64,000 bases of DNA from the NCBI GenBank assembly GCA_914767715.1, contig OU612075.1, positions 8,988,001 through 9,052,000 of the forward strand, given 5' to 3'. The position numbers and the translations under genes were made by a program. The DNA comes from Membranipora membranacea. Taxonomy: Eukaryota; Bryozoa; Gymnolaemata; Cheilostomatida; Membraniporidae. Shown here in pieces: positions 23,501 to 35,680 of this stretch; the stretch's first letter is position 1, and the number at the start of each line of letters is the position of its first letter. The notes under the pieces were generated by a model. That model was not told the DNA's origin and made no database searches. It saw only the letters and a program-made list of their open reading frames with translations.

Positions 23501-26500
23501 AAAGGATAGAAATCAGCTTTGTGTGAAAAACTTAATGTGACATCTTTGTTATTACAAATGCATGAGCATGCAGTTGATGTCATTGTATTCATGTCACAAC
23601 AAATCCACAAATGCCTCATGTGGCAGGAGTGTGGTTGGACTACTGGGCGATGATGTCATCCCTGGCACCAAATTGTTCTCAGATTGTTTGTCAACTAAAC
23701 CTGTTTTATGATAATCCAGTAGCCAACAGACATCTCCAGCAAAAACATATTGAGGGATGCTCCTACACTTGATATTATTATTAGCGAGGGGATACAACGG
23801 GGGCCCTCACTGTTTTAATGAGGAGGGGTGGATTAAACAGGGGGCACATACCTTTGGACTGAGGAGGGGCTCCAGTTGAGTAGTAAGCACCCCTCTGAGC
23901 AACAGGAGGAGGAGTCCAGGTAGTCTTAGCTTTAGCTATCACCTCTGATACGAATCCGTTAGCAAACTCTTCCAATCTCTCAGTGCCCTGTACAACAAAA
24001 CAAAACCATTCAGTGTTTGTTGAATCAGGTGCTCACTGATCAATGTTTTTAAGGCATTAGGTCTTGATCACTACATGTAAACCCTCAAACTTCAAGTGTT
24101 GATAAGAAGCAAAGTCTGTCCGTCTGTATTGGGATTATGGATATCAATTATTTGATATGTCTACAAGATACTCTAATAATGTTAATTGTTCACAGGGGGG
24201 AAAGTTCAGCATCTTGCACAGACTAGATAGAATATAATGTATATATATATATATATATAATATAATGTAGTGTAATGTAATGTATCCGTATTTGGTCATC
24301 AACTCAACCTCATGACTTCACCTAAACTCCCACCACAGCTAGCGAAAATCTCTGCTAGATAACATTAACTCACCCAAAACTAGCTAAACTACCTTCTAGC
24401 TAATAAGTTATTTACTCCTCAGAAGTAATTACAAGCCTTACTCACCGGGATTCTGCTGAGTTTCTCAGCATCAGAGATACTGTTCTCAGCTTCTGATTGT
24501 AGCTCGTTGAATATCTGACCGACCACCTCATCGGAGAGACGTCTAGCGGCGTGGAACTGTGAGGAAGTGATGTTATTCTCTATAAATAGTCTCCGCCTCT
24601 CCCTGATTTCTGATATGGCAGTAGATATAATATCACTGGATAGCCCCTGTAAACAAAGATGAGCAATCACTATGAAAACTTTTATCAGCGAAGGTAGAAA
24701 ATTTCTGCGATTTGTTGAAATATTCTTTTTTAACTTGTACCCCAGAGACCTGATTTTTCTGTGTTGTGTCTTTTGCCAGTGTATACACCGAATTTCACGG
24801 CTTTTTTGTCAGTGATAGTAATAAATCCATCCATCAGTCCTGATAATAGTAATACACAGAGCGCAAAAATGACCTACAGGATTGAAAAATTTCAATGGAT
24901 TCTAGATTTCACAATTTTGCTAATATGTTTTGCTTTTTCTTGTTCTCCGCTAATAGCTAGATGATGGAAAAGTACGCAATGGTAGCTTATAAATTATAAA
25001 GATACTGAAAAAAATTCTTCAATTTCTAAACCTGTAAATTCTCAGAATGGTCACTAAATTCAAGTCCCTGAATATTTTCATCCTGTAGTGTAGGGCATGT
25101 CTAACTTAGCCTTAGATGTAATATCAATTGTCAAGCTGACCTCTGAATATTGATGTATTTGGGTTTTCACAGCATCACATAAATATCCATCTCCCGATTC
25201 ATAGTTAGGGGAACCTGCCTGGTCAGTATTAGTGTCTGTATGAAGGTCAAAGGTCATGGAGTCTTCATATATGGGTGACATGGCAGGTGGCTGGTTGATG
25301 TCAGTATAGCTACTTGATGATGACAGGTGGCGTCTTGTATCGATATCCATAGTACTTTCTATGACACTGTTGATGGTAGAATCTAAAAATAGAATCCAGC
25401 ACAAGGTGAGCTTTGTCGATATGATTTTTATGTTCAGCCCTTTCCGGTGAAGCAGAAGGAAATTTATCACAAGGAGCAATTCATTGTGTAGGCCTATATT
25501 GAAGTACATCTCTCAGGCTTTGGTGCAACTTATATTTTTTCATAAATTGAAGGCTTACATTGATGCTAACTGCAGTAGACATGTTTGTTTACATTTTCCC
25601 ACCAAAATGACTTATAAAAAAATCCAGTCTACATCTTTTCTATGTAAATATATAATATATTAGCTAGCCTGCTTGAAATGGTGAACTTATTCTCTTGCGA
25701 ATAATTTGCCCTAACAAGGTAGCTATTATCACACAAAAGACTTTATGCCTGTGCTTGTTCTGTAAAAAAAAGCGACTGTTTTCCTACAAATACTTGACTC
25801 ATTTAGGGTTAGTCACTGAGACGTACCTGGTGTAAGGCAGTGAGTATTGGAGCTGTTGACTAGTTGAGTTAGTGACTGTGAGAGTATATTAGTAGATAGT
25901 AGGTCAGCGAACTGATCCAGAGTACACGGGCTGTCTGTACAAGTCTCCATAACATCAAGCACCTGCTCCGCCGTGCTGACAGGTGACAGCAGAGAATCTG
26001 AAACACCTGCCATACAAAATAACAAATATATGTAAGTTATGAATAGATGTAATAATTGATTATATATATATATACTTTATTATTTATTTATATCCCATAA
26101 ATATAAAAATACCTTATCACTTATTCATATTTTCATTGATAAGCCTTATAGTACATCAATGACGGATAGAATCTACGTATCCCGTGTAAAGAGATGGTGT
26201 AAATTTAGCCCCAACATTAACCCCAGGCAAGTTGCATGAACCATCAAATTAGACACAGACATATATATTACGCATATGCCATAATCATATTATATTAATA
26301 GCTTTTAGTAACTATGTTTATGATACACGAAAAGCATGCCCCAATTTGAGCAATACTTAATAGTTTTAGGGGAATAATTGTAGCTAGCCGCGAGTCGCGA
26401 CTTATTTGTTCATTTAATTCATCTTGTTCAACATGGACAACCAAATGTTGATCAGTGGACTTCCGTACTGCACCCAAAAAATAGAAATTATACACCTGTG

Positions 26501-29500
26501 ACAGCTACAGACATGTGCCAGGGGGTTAGTAGTATGAATGCTGTACTTGGAATGTGATAATAATAACCTTAGGCTTTTCCTCACAAACAAAAAGTACCCA
26601 GTTACACGTTGTTAATTATAAGCTAAACATCCTGCCCACCAAAAAGTACATAGTACCTGCTAAGCTAACACATTACATGATTCAAGTGCTCAAACTGTGC
26701 CCCAGTTGCTGGTAGCGGCATCACCACAATCCAACTAGATGGACTGTAGTTGATAATTGAACACTACTACCAGCAACTTAAGCATCTAGCATCATGTTTG
26801 TGTCAGAGAAAGCCAAACAGTGAGCAGTATTTGCATGAATTAGTTTTACCACATAAAACCTTGCTGCAGTTTTTTTCCTTTTACAAAATTTTGAAATTCA
26901 AAGAATAAGTAAAGGCATATTTGTTGTTTAAATCTTCCCGACCAGAGGCAGCAAAGGTTTTACCAAAAAATATAGTTCATACCAAAAGTCAACCTTTGGA
27001 AACTATGAAGTACTTGAGATTTAGAAAACAGCTCATCAGATTTTTTAGTGTTTGTTGCGGAAAAGTTTTAGGATTTTATGACATTAATCCAGGCATAGCA
27101 GTTCTAATGCAGCTATAGAAAGTTCTATTTTATTGTTGGTGCTGGGTTAAATTTTAAAAGAACTATACAATATCTACCTTGAGTATGAGCGCCATGCATT
27201 TCAGCTGTATCCATGGCGGAGTCCCCGCTGCCCCGCTCTCTGACAGGGGCGTGGTCCCTGCCCCCCTGCTCCTCCCTTACGGGGTCATAGTGTACTACAT
27301 TGAAGCCAAAGTAATCAGGTATAACTAATCTCAGGCTATTCCTGACGTCGGCCATCAAAGACTGAGTGAGAGAGTCTGCAAACTCGTATATCTGAGATAA
27401 ATCTAAAATAACAACACTATGAATGTACTACGCTGATCAGCAAACACACAGTATGAAAGGTGGTAGGAAAGCAACATATATATATATATATGTATATATC
27501 CATAGATATTTCGATTTCAGTATGGCATAAACTTTCTAGCAAGACAAGAGAACAGTGTATTACATACAAACAGTTAGTCATATAATTGAGTTATTTAGGC
27601 AGTAAATGGTGTATTTGTTTTAATTCTGTCATATTTGAGCATTTTTTCTTTATAACTTTTTTTATAATTATTTATATATATATCTGTTTTATATGGTTAT
27701 TCATTATATATAGAACCGCTTGTATAATTAATGCCATATGTAATATATTTATATTATATCACTGGCTATAATGTTTTTTTCTCATCTTTTATATATACAG
27801 AGAAGACAGAGATACAAACCTTTGAGTCGTTTATCAGATATCTCCTCATGTCTTCTCTTCTGTTGACACTCTGCCGTCCGCTGCTCATCCTCCTAAAATA
27901 CACTCACAATAAAATCATCAGCAGCTATCTGTGGTGGGACTATATGCCTTACTTAGCTACTACACTGACATTGAGATTACACTATTATCGTTTGTATCTC
28001 TTATCGTTAAAGTCAATTTAGTAGCAGTTGTTAACATGTACACATCCCTAACCAATAAAATTGAACACGGGTGGTCACTCCTAATTCCTTGGGATGCTAC
28101 AACTGCTAAGTGAATTAATTCATTCTCTATCGATCAGAGATATACCTCCAATAGTATATCACATGATCAGTGTGCTAAGCTGCTAGAAAACTAGCAACAT
28201 CTCAGAGACAGCATATCATATCCACAAAAAAGGAAAAAATTCTTTGCTTTGGCTGGCAATTCTCAATGGATATGTGCAGCAGTATTAGAGGGTGCAGGAG
28301 AGGGAAGGGGAAGTGATAAGTGTTAGTAGGAGGAGGTTAGAAATAAAGCAGGATACAAAACTGAAAACAGGAGTCAAGCGTAATCTGGCTCTTCGTAATG
28401 TTAATGCTCAAACTCTGCTCAGGTAGCTGGTATTGGCATTCCATTATCAACCAATCAAATCGGATGACTAGTGGTTGATAATGAATGCCACTAACAGCGA
28501 CCAGAAGCTTTTAGCTATACCACAGGTTGTGGATATGATCACAGCAATAAATAAGCATATAGAGAGTATCTCTCTATAGCAACGAATCAAGTTGTGATAA
28601 CTAATCGTCAAACCTAGCAACACATCTAATCAAAACAAACAGACTAGAGCTAATATGTACATTACCTATAACTCATATCCTCTGACTAACCTTCACATGT
28701 GATTGAGCTTCAGCTGATGTCATAGAGCTAGCTAGAGGCTGATTTGTTTTGATTGGCTGATGAAAGCCGACTAGCGCTTTGTTGATATCTCGCAGTATAT
28801 TCTCAGTCTTATGTTGCTCTGTGACTCCCAGTCTACCATAGTATGGAATGGCATCTATGGCAGTTAGAAAGGACGCAATGTGACCGTCTGAATCCCTCTA
28901 CAATAAACAGACAATAGAGTAAGTATATACATAGAGTTATTATATACTTTAGATATTATATATTAACGCTATGTATCTGACTTCCTACTGGCATGCTCTC
29001 TATCAACAAAACCAAACAGGACACAAATCTATCCAGACGCTAAATTAATTAAAGTGACACAGCAATGATGTATGAAAAGATATTGATCGTTTGAACATTT
29101 AGCAAAACACATGACAGCCTCTTTTGCATTCTGAATCCAAATTACAAATAACAAAATATGATAATTCTTAACGGAATGTCTTCCAAATCAGAGGTTAAAC
29201 AGTCATGACTTCTTTGTCTAGATGGGTTTTCATTTTCTATTTTCATCCCTATATAATGTTTAGTAAATTAATTCAACTCATCCTCAGAGTACTGGACTGA
29301 ACAAACCAGACACACACACACATGGACACAGCCCAAGAATTCTGATACAGTCAGGCAATCGATCAAACAGTCATACTATACCTTAGTAGCTCCATGTTGA
29401 TATTCTGCAAAACTCAGACTATCAGCATACCCATTAAAGTCAGAGTACGCCTCAAAACCAGTTATCTGGATGGCTTCATTCGGCAGCATGACAGACATGA

Positions 29501-32500
29501 ACACCATGGAGGCCTGTAGTTCTGGTGCTGTACAGAATCGGATTTCCTCCTAACAATCAAACAATTAGATTTATGGTTTGGGTGACACCATTGACAAATA
29601 ATTCAACAAGTGAGTAAACATCAGCCATTTAGTATCTTACATGATATCTCTGAAATTTTAGTTGCCATGTCGAATGACATGATCAGGTTTTGAGGCAGAG
29701 GTACAAGGCAAGTGTATAGAGAGCTGTATCAGTTATTATTGTGAGTTACCCGCTATTTCTAAAATGAGTTGCCGTGCGTAACAAAATGGTATCTTACTTG
29801 AATTTTTCATTTTGATACGAATGTAACCTAACACAAACATATATGGGTAGAACGTTGTGAAAAAAAGAGTGCTTGATTATTGTTCTGATGATTGATAAGA
29901 TAATAAAAAAAAATATAAAGATAATGAAAAAACACATTGGCACCCGGTTATAAAGCACCCAAAAAGACCAGTATCTGCATGAGAAATAAAATTATACAAT
30001 AACGAACCTGCACTCTGCCGGAGTTGAGCACACCACCACCAATGTACTCATTCGCAAAATCTGTCTGTACAAATTCACTCGGCTGGTCCTCTAAGCGCCC
30101 TGTATCACACACCTCAAACTCACAGAGGGAGCTTTTACATTCCTTCCATTGTATCTGATCTAGCATTGCTTCTCTTACCTACAGTAAGTTGAAAGGGTGT
30201 CATTATAATCTCTTAAGTCATTATAAGTCTGAGTTAAGTGTGTCCTAAGTCAGTAAGTCTTAGTAAGTTTAGTAAGTCTCAAGTAAGTAACTCTTTATTA
30301 CTACTGATGTCACAGCGGTATGTTTATGTATGTATGTTCACAACTGGGTTTTGTTGTTGTCATTAAAAGCTTTGGTCAACTTGAGAGGTTCTACAGCAAC
30401 ACGGGTCTGTAAATAGTTGAACTAGCAGGTATTAGAAATCACACCCAACAGTTCTGCATTCTTCAAGCTGCCCATAAGTTTTGAATTGGTAGCAAAGTGT
30501 TTCATATAGCAATACCATATTTGGAATTTTGGTGTAGTTTTCTATCTTGGACATATATCTCAGGTATTCTGATAATTAGAAATAAATGTATGGACAGTTA
30601 ACTCTTATCATAAGACTACTGCAGGTAATGAAATTGACACAAAAACTATTCATACAGTGATACTGGAAGCCATTGGTGAATGTAAATGTGAGAAGCCATA
30701 TCCATAAACATTCATGTAATATGTTATGTTTAAAGTCATATCACACATTAGCACCATTCACAAGTCTTCAGCCATAATCCAACCCTGGAAAACCGAACCA
30801 TCAAACAAATGCCTTGACACACTGACAAATACAAAAACCGAAACTTCTTTAGGAAAGGTGCGAGTTTCACTTACAATTTTTCGATAGGTTATGACATCTG
30901 CTTTCAGATCTTGCTGTGGTGATCGCTCAACTAGATCTTGTTGGTGTAATTTGAGGAAATAGTGTAGGATTATCTGCAGCTTAGCAGCCTGTGGCTCAAA
31001 ACACTGTTCCCTAAAATAACCAAATAAGAATAAGAATTTATTGAAACTCCTTCAGAAGCCATAGGGTTTATAATGGAGTAGTTTTAAATGAATAAAAGGA
31101 AAAAATTCAAAAGTGTAGAGTGAGACAAAAACTAGATAGCATATTTGAGAAAAAGCTATTGTAGATTTATTAATCAGGTCCAAAATAGGTTTCATGCTTC
31201 TTTACTGTCACTGGATTGTCTTTGATAAGACTTGGACAATGAATTGAATCATACTCCATGAGGTATTCTCTGGATATTTCTGACTGCGTCGCGATCTGAC
31301 ACCTAAGAGAGCTCATGGTCCTAGAGTTGTCCCAAAAACTAGTGAATCTGGCTTAAACACTGACCAAAGACCATTGCATGTTATAGTCAGGCAGTTACTT
31401 ATGATAAAGTTTTTTTAAATCTCTGCATTGTGATATCACAGTCTCCCGGAATTGCTTGATATTGGATTGCACCCTCCTTACTTCCAAGACACTTTGACAT
31501 CATAATCCAGAGAATGGGAGTTACCTTCCCTTATGGGAGGCACTTTTTCCACATCAATAATTCCTGCCAAGTTGAGCACTGAATTTTTGCAAATCTGGCA
31601 AAACTTTATCATAAGTAACTGCCTGAATATGACATGTATTGGTCTTTGGGTCAGCATATCTCATATAGCCATGGGATAATATCTCATTATTCTCAAAAAT
31701 TGAGACTGGTGTTCCCAAGGCGATGGGGTTTAACTCGTACCATCATTTTACAAACTTTTTGGAAATTCCAGTTCATGCATTAATAACATGCAGTTTTATT
31801 AACACCATAATTGCACAAGAAAAGTGGCCGACATCACTTACTTACACTTACACTAACACTTACTTTGTGAAGCAGTAGAAGAAATCTGTGTAATCACAGT
31901 CAGGGTACCGTTCTATTTTAGTGCGAGACGGGTTCTGTGGGATCACACATAGAAACATTGAAGCTATCACCATCGCAACATGATGCCGAGGGATGGCAAA
32001 TTCATACACTGTAACAGAAAGCAAAATGCTGGTTTACTATTGGAAACGAACACAACTCAAATATAAACGTTGAATGGCAGAGAATGTAATGGCATTTAGT
32101 TTTCAGTATAGGATAGCATAAACGCCATAGAGGTTTGGTAAATGGGAGGACTAACTGCTTGTTGTTACTCATGGCGTTGTATGCACATCGCCCCTTATAT
32201 GCTTGGTCAGTGGAAAAAATAGATAAATAATGAATAACTAAAAAATAAATAAGTATCCATTCTTGAAAAAGCCATTTTAAATTTAGGGAAAAATAAATTA
32301 TTTGGCGATAATCACCTTCGATTCCAGTAAAACTGCCTTCTTTGAGGAATTCACCATCTTGGATGTCCTGTGGGATGTGTAATCCAGACTTCTCAGCTTC
32401 CAATGCAAGGCTGATTATTTTCTCAATTGATGAAATCACATCATGTATTTCCAGTTCTTTATATTCGTTGCATTTATGTATGATGAACCAATACAGTCCT

Positions 32501-33060
32501 GTAGATAAGCAGAACTGAAGTATGAAATTGTGAAATAATTTAACTGTAACTATTTTTTAATATTAATGTTATGTTAAGATGAAATGTTATGCTACAGAAT
32601 TTACGGCAAACACTGCACAGTGTTCTTCGCTAGGATTACAAAAGCATGGACCTTCTTTAAATTGGTAGGTCATAGAATATGGCAATTAACATAATATTTG
32701 TACAGTATATTTGAACTTTTTTGGGATAGGATTGGCACAATTTCGTCTAATCTCTGAATGTTTTCTGATGAATGATTCCATAATAATTGACGAGAGTGAT
32801 ATCGGAAATAGAGTCAGCAATGATAAAAAAACAGACAGCTTACCAGCGAAAATAATATGGGATTCGTCATATCTAGTTCTGTGGGACTTCAGGCTCTCCT
32901 TGTAAGCTGCCTCTAATGTCTGACATATATCTTGAACATCTGGCTCCAGACCTTCTCTATTCGAGTTTGGGAGACGCTCCTTTAGCTTTTTACACTTTTC
33001 CCGGGCACTCTCTAGATAGCTTCGCACCTCAGGTGCTTGTTTCCAATCTAAGTAGGGCAT
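20555..33060 (-). CDS. PARG: Poly(ADP-ribose) glycohydrolase with AKAP-like insertion, 18 exons, 1224 aa as modelled
   Basis: Hydrolyses poly(ADP-ribose) chains. Exons: 33060-32844, 32498-32316, 32008-31864, 31010-30875, 30178-30008, 29549-29382, 28897-28691, 27892-27820, 27402-27178, 26006-25827, 25382-25141, 24646-24446, 23987-23852, 23497-23282, 22950-22807, 22502-21802, 21200-21036, 20719-20555. All are GT-AG with matching phase. Family hallmarks are [13 protein letters not shown], with G274-G276 followed by the catalytic Q284-E285-E286 (split by an intron after Q), [14 protein letters not shown], and [13 protein letters not shown] (from about 1124) with YYTFGD. The start ATG has an upstream in-frame stop. 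Residues 410-1115 do not belong to PARG and lie directly before the ATGNWGCG strand. Direct splicing of exon 7 to exon 17 is also in phase and would give an ordinary 518-aa PARG. The enzyme assignment is very secure; the joined form is inference from splice phase. Confidence 0.9.
20793..20883. mobile_element. MITE family 1 copy (GATCAAGTTTGATCC type)
   Basis: Ends ATGTTTGATCCAACTTGCC and GCAAATTGGATCAAACTTGG are inverted copies around a central GGCTCACTAGTAGAATAAG. It belongs with 39832-39941, 40181-40444, 44769-44880 and 45697-45805. It lies in the last intron of PARG. Confidence 0.7.
22504..22600. repeat. (AAATAC)n microsatellite at the exon 16 acceptor
   Basis: About ten AAATAC units directly abut the acceptor of PARG exon 16. 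On the transcribed strand they read TTTGTA repeats and so supply the polypyrimidine-like tract next to CAG. Length changes could alter splicing of that exon. Confidence 0.85.
23098..23225. mobile_element. MITE family 2 copy (GTGGCATTCC type)
   Basis: A palindromic element with arms containing GTAGTGGCATTCC and GGAATGCCATTACC. Further copies are at about 26688-26800, 28400-28512 and 17010-17086. Outer blocks related to AGTTGCTGGTAG and GTGCTCAAAC recur among copies. It lies in an intron of the PARG insert. Confidence 0.65.
26688..26800. mobile_element. MITE family 2 copy
   Basis: Arms AGTTGCTGGTAGCGGCATC and ACTACCAGCAACTTAAGC are inverted copies of each other. It is diverged from the 23.1 kb copy but has the same layout. 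Confidence 0.6.
28400..28512. mobile_element. MITE family 2 copy (best palindrome)
   Basis: GGCATTCCATTATCAACCA and TGGTTGATAATGAATGCC form long inverted arms around a ~20-base centre. It sits in the intron at the boundary between PARG and the AKAP-like insert. Confidence 0.7.
31356..31665. mobile_element. MITE family 3, 0.3 kb with long inverted ends
   Basis: The left end (CCAAAGACCATTGCATGTTA, CAGGCAGTTACTTATGATAA) is the inverse of the right end (TTATCATAAGTAACTGCC, GACATGTATTGGTCTTTGG). Shorter relatives lie at 33293-33380 and 45160-45262. It lies in the PARG intron between 31010 and 31864. Confidence 0.75.
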
Positions 33061-33292
33061 GATTCTTGTTCATATAGTTTCTGCCTCCCACTTGGAATCT
33101 TGCATTCTACAAATCATGGGTGAAAAAATAGGTTATCACAAGCACATATTTCAGTAGAAGAAATACGGATGATAGTGTTCATGCAATGCATGCATGAGGG
33201 AGTTCATTCGTTCATGTAACTAGTTTGTACCTACATTTTGTGGACGTCAGAATTAGATAATGCAAAATTCATAGATTCTTACCAAACAAAAT

Positions 33293-33380
33293 TAAAGACT
33301 ACCCAAAGACCAATTATCTGACACAACTTCAACATAAGTAACTGCCTGACTATAACATGCATTGATCTTTGGGTAGTCTT
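33293..33380. mobile_element. MITE family 3, short copy
   Basis: GACTACCCAAAGACCAAT at the left and GATCTTTGGGTAGTC at the right form inverted ends around an AAGTAACTGCCTGACTATAA centre shared with the 31.4 kb element. It lies upstream of the PARG start. Confidence 0.7.
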
Positions 33381-34330
33381 TAGTAGATACGCTTATTACT
33401 GAGTTGTGTATTTGAGTGCTATGTTGGTTTTGAGTGTTGAGGCTTAATCTAATACTACATCGACACAAATCATAACCAAGGCTCTCTGGTAGTGTTATGT
33501 GTCAAATGTAAAAAAAAACAGAGTATCCAACATAATGGACGGAATCTTCCTTTACAGGTATATAAAAGTATTGCAATTGTATTTGCCTCGTGGGAAGTTG
33601 ATGAAATTTGTGGCCCTTCATTTTTTATTTCTGAATTTTCAGAATTTATCCCTGGCTACAGAGACAGTCCTACTAGGCCATGTTTGGTATGGTTTTAAAG
33701 ATCTCAGGCTGAAAAGTCATTAGGGCATAAGAAATGAAACAACCGGTAGACCTTGTTGCAGTTAAACTGCTGCAAAGTCTGAAAATTGGGATCATAGTGG
33801 ATAATAGTGATTTATCGCCTACCCCTGACCACTACGATCCACTATGATCCTTGCTATAATATCTAAAAAAAACTAAAGTGCTATTTTCCACAATTTTCAT
33901 TTTTTTATTATTTTTATTTCCCCTATGAACTCAAAATATTTGAGTTACTGGGTTAAGATATCAACTTTTATAATAGGACTGTCACTTTTAATCATTAAAA
34001 AAGATATTATGCTTTATAGAAAAACCAATGGACCCCTTTGAGTTTCCAAGCAAGAATGCTGGAGTGTGCAGTTGATACAAGTGAGTGGTTGAGGGGTTAA
34101 GGGAATACAATAATAGTAACACAACCTTGACCAACCAATAGTGTTTGAAGTGGTTATAACTCACCACCACTGTGCTAGTAAATTGACTTTTCAACCCACA
34201 CAACACACAGCTATATAATTAATTGCATATGAGATATGGAAGATTGTATCAAGGAGTAACTCCTTGATTGTGGCAACTGGTTCTACATGTATGTATGTAT
34301 GCATGTTTGATCAAGGAGCTCTTGGTTTGA

Positions 34331-35193
34331 TCAAGGAGTAACAGGACAGGTTACTCATAGTCATGGGTTTGATTTTACATGTAACCTATGTACAAATTCT
34401 ATTACCAAGGAGTTACTCCTTGCACCAACTAATAATAATCAATCCTATGGAATATATGGCAATATTGGAACATATCATAGAGCCTGTCTTCAGATGCGCG
34501 GATTGTCCTGAAAAGCTTACTAGCTATGCCCAAAAAGAGAGATAAGATAGATAGGCTGGTTATAACCTGATGATAGAACACACAACAACAGTTACAACAC
34601 GAGGGGGGGGGGCAGTCAAACATTGCCAAAATCCTAGGTTTTGGAGAAGACCTGTGAGTTACAACAATGACACATGCATTTAGCATAATATGGCATAATA
34701 AATAAGCCTTAACTTATCAAAATTATCAGACATCATCACTCACCATTCAACATCATCTACTACTTTTCTACCTAGTACTTGAGTCTTGACATAATATTAT
34801 CAGTGGCTCAGGTTTAATAAAATTATTATCATATATTTATCATTAAATGATTACTTTCTTTATTATGCTTTGCTTGCAAGCTTTGGCCCTTGCGGCAGTG
34901 TCTATACTATATACTGATAAACCAAGTCTCTTTTACTCCTTGGATAAACCAATGAACTTCCTTTCCATGAGTTCATTGGATAAACAACTAAACCATCCTT
35001 TATGAATTACACCTCCATGCAAGGAGTTAGGTATTGGCCTTTTATTACAAAAAACTTGGCTGTCTTGCACTGTTGGTTCTATCACTGCTGTTACTCATTC
35101 ATAGGACTGCCGCAGTTCTTGATTTTGGGCTTGGTGTGGGAAGGCCAAGCCCAAAATCAAGAACTGCGGCAGTCCTATGTTGTTACTCCTTGA
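34331..35193. mobile_element. Possible 0.86-kb element with 13-bp inverted ends
   Basis: TCAAGGAGTAACA at 34331-34343 is repeated exactly in inverse at 35181-35193. Internal copies of the same motif occur. No target-site duplication is evident, so the boundaries are tentative. Confidence 0.4.
35100..35179. repeat. Perfect 35-bp inverted repeat with 10-bp loop
   Basis: The arms 35100-35134 and 35145-35179 are exact inverse complements (beginning CATAGGACTGCCGCAGTTC) around TGTGGGAAGG. An RNA from it would fold into a stem of 35 uninterrupted pairs. It abuts the right end of the tentative 34331-35193 element. Confidence 0.95.
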
Positions 35194-35680
35194 TTCCAAG
35201 GGTCATATAGTAATCCTTGCTGATTCTATAAACGGGATCATTGACAATCATGAAAACCAAAGCTTACGAGCTAATACATCAAGCTTACGCATTGATTGAT
35301 ATATTAGCTCTGATGAAAACTAGATCATTGAAACTTATTTTTCTGGAAATTGATCACAGACACATTATCACCAATAATGTGTGATCCCAGCCAATTACTG
35401 TTGTCAGTGCTCTTATAGGGCCAATCAGCACATGATTAACATCTTTGAGGTTCTAGATTGAAAGGCTGCATTCTATTGGTTCACCATATTTAGCTCTTAC
35501 TCCTACAATTATTACATACTTGCCAAATTTTTATATATAGTGGTTTATAATTGATCTGAATTTGATTTATCAACCTCGGTACACAGGCTAGTATCCTGTG
35601 ATTCATGGCTTTGCTTGGAATTTTTTTCTCACTCCTAGTCATTTCATCTGTTCATCAGTGTTTTAACTTATAAAGGAGCT

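Larger units (their letters stand above)
21802..27892 (-). other. AKAP-like 706-residue insert inside PARG (exons 8-16)
   Basis: Nine exons entering and leaving in phase 0. The first extends a charged helix begun by exon 7 (SAEAQSHVK, then [14 protein letters not shown]). The last ends at GTT|GTAAGT in phase 0 (last base 21802), matching the phase-0 acceptor of the PARG exon that starts [12 protein letters not shown]. Three amphipathic helices share the pattern [EQ]FA[DN]: [14 protein letters not shown] (residue ~440), [15 protein letters not shown] (~540) and [14 protein letters not shown] (~723). A fourth candidate, [17 protein letters not shown], is at ~1053. Such helices resemble the PKA regulatory-subunit anchoring helices of the AKAP11/SPHKAP/AKAP110 group. 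The remainder is Ser/Pro/Gln-rich and probably disordered. It could instead be a nested or alternatively spliced gene, since no start codon of its own is apparent but none is excluded. Confidence 0.7.
33061..35680. other. Divergent intergenic region between PARG and DAW1
   Basis: It contains no supported gene. It holds a MITE family 3 copy, a block rich in the motif CAAGGAGTAAC and its complement (34,250-35,195), and a perfect 35-base hairpin. Regulatory sequences for both divergent genes would be expected here but none can be pinpointed. Confidence 0.55.
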
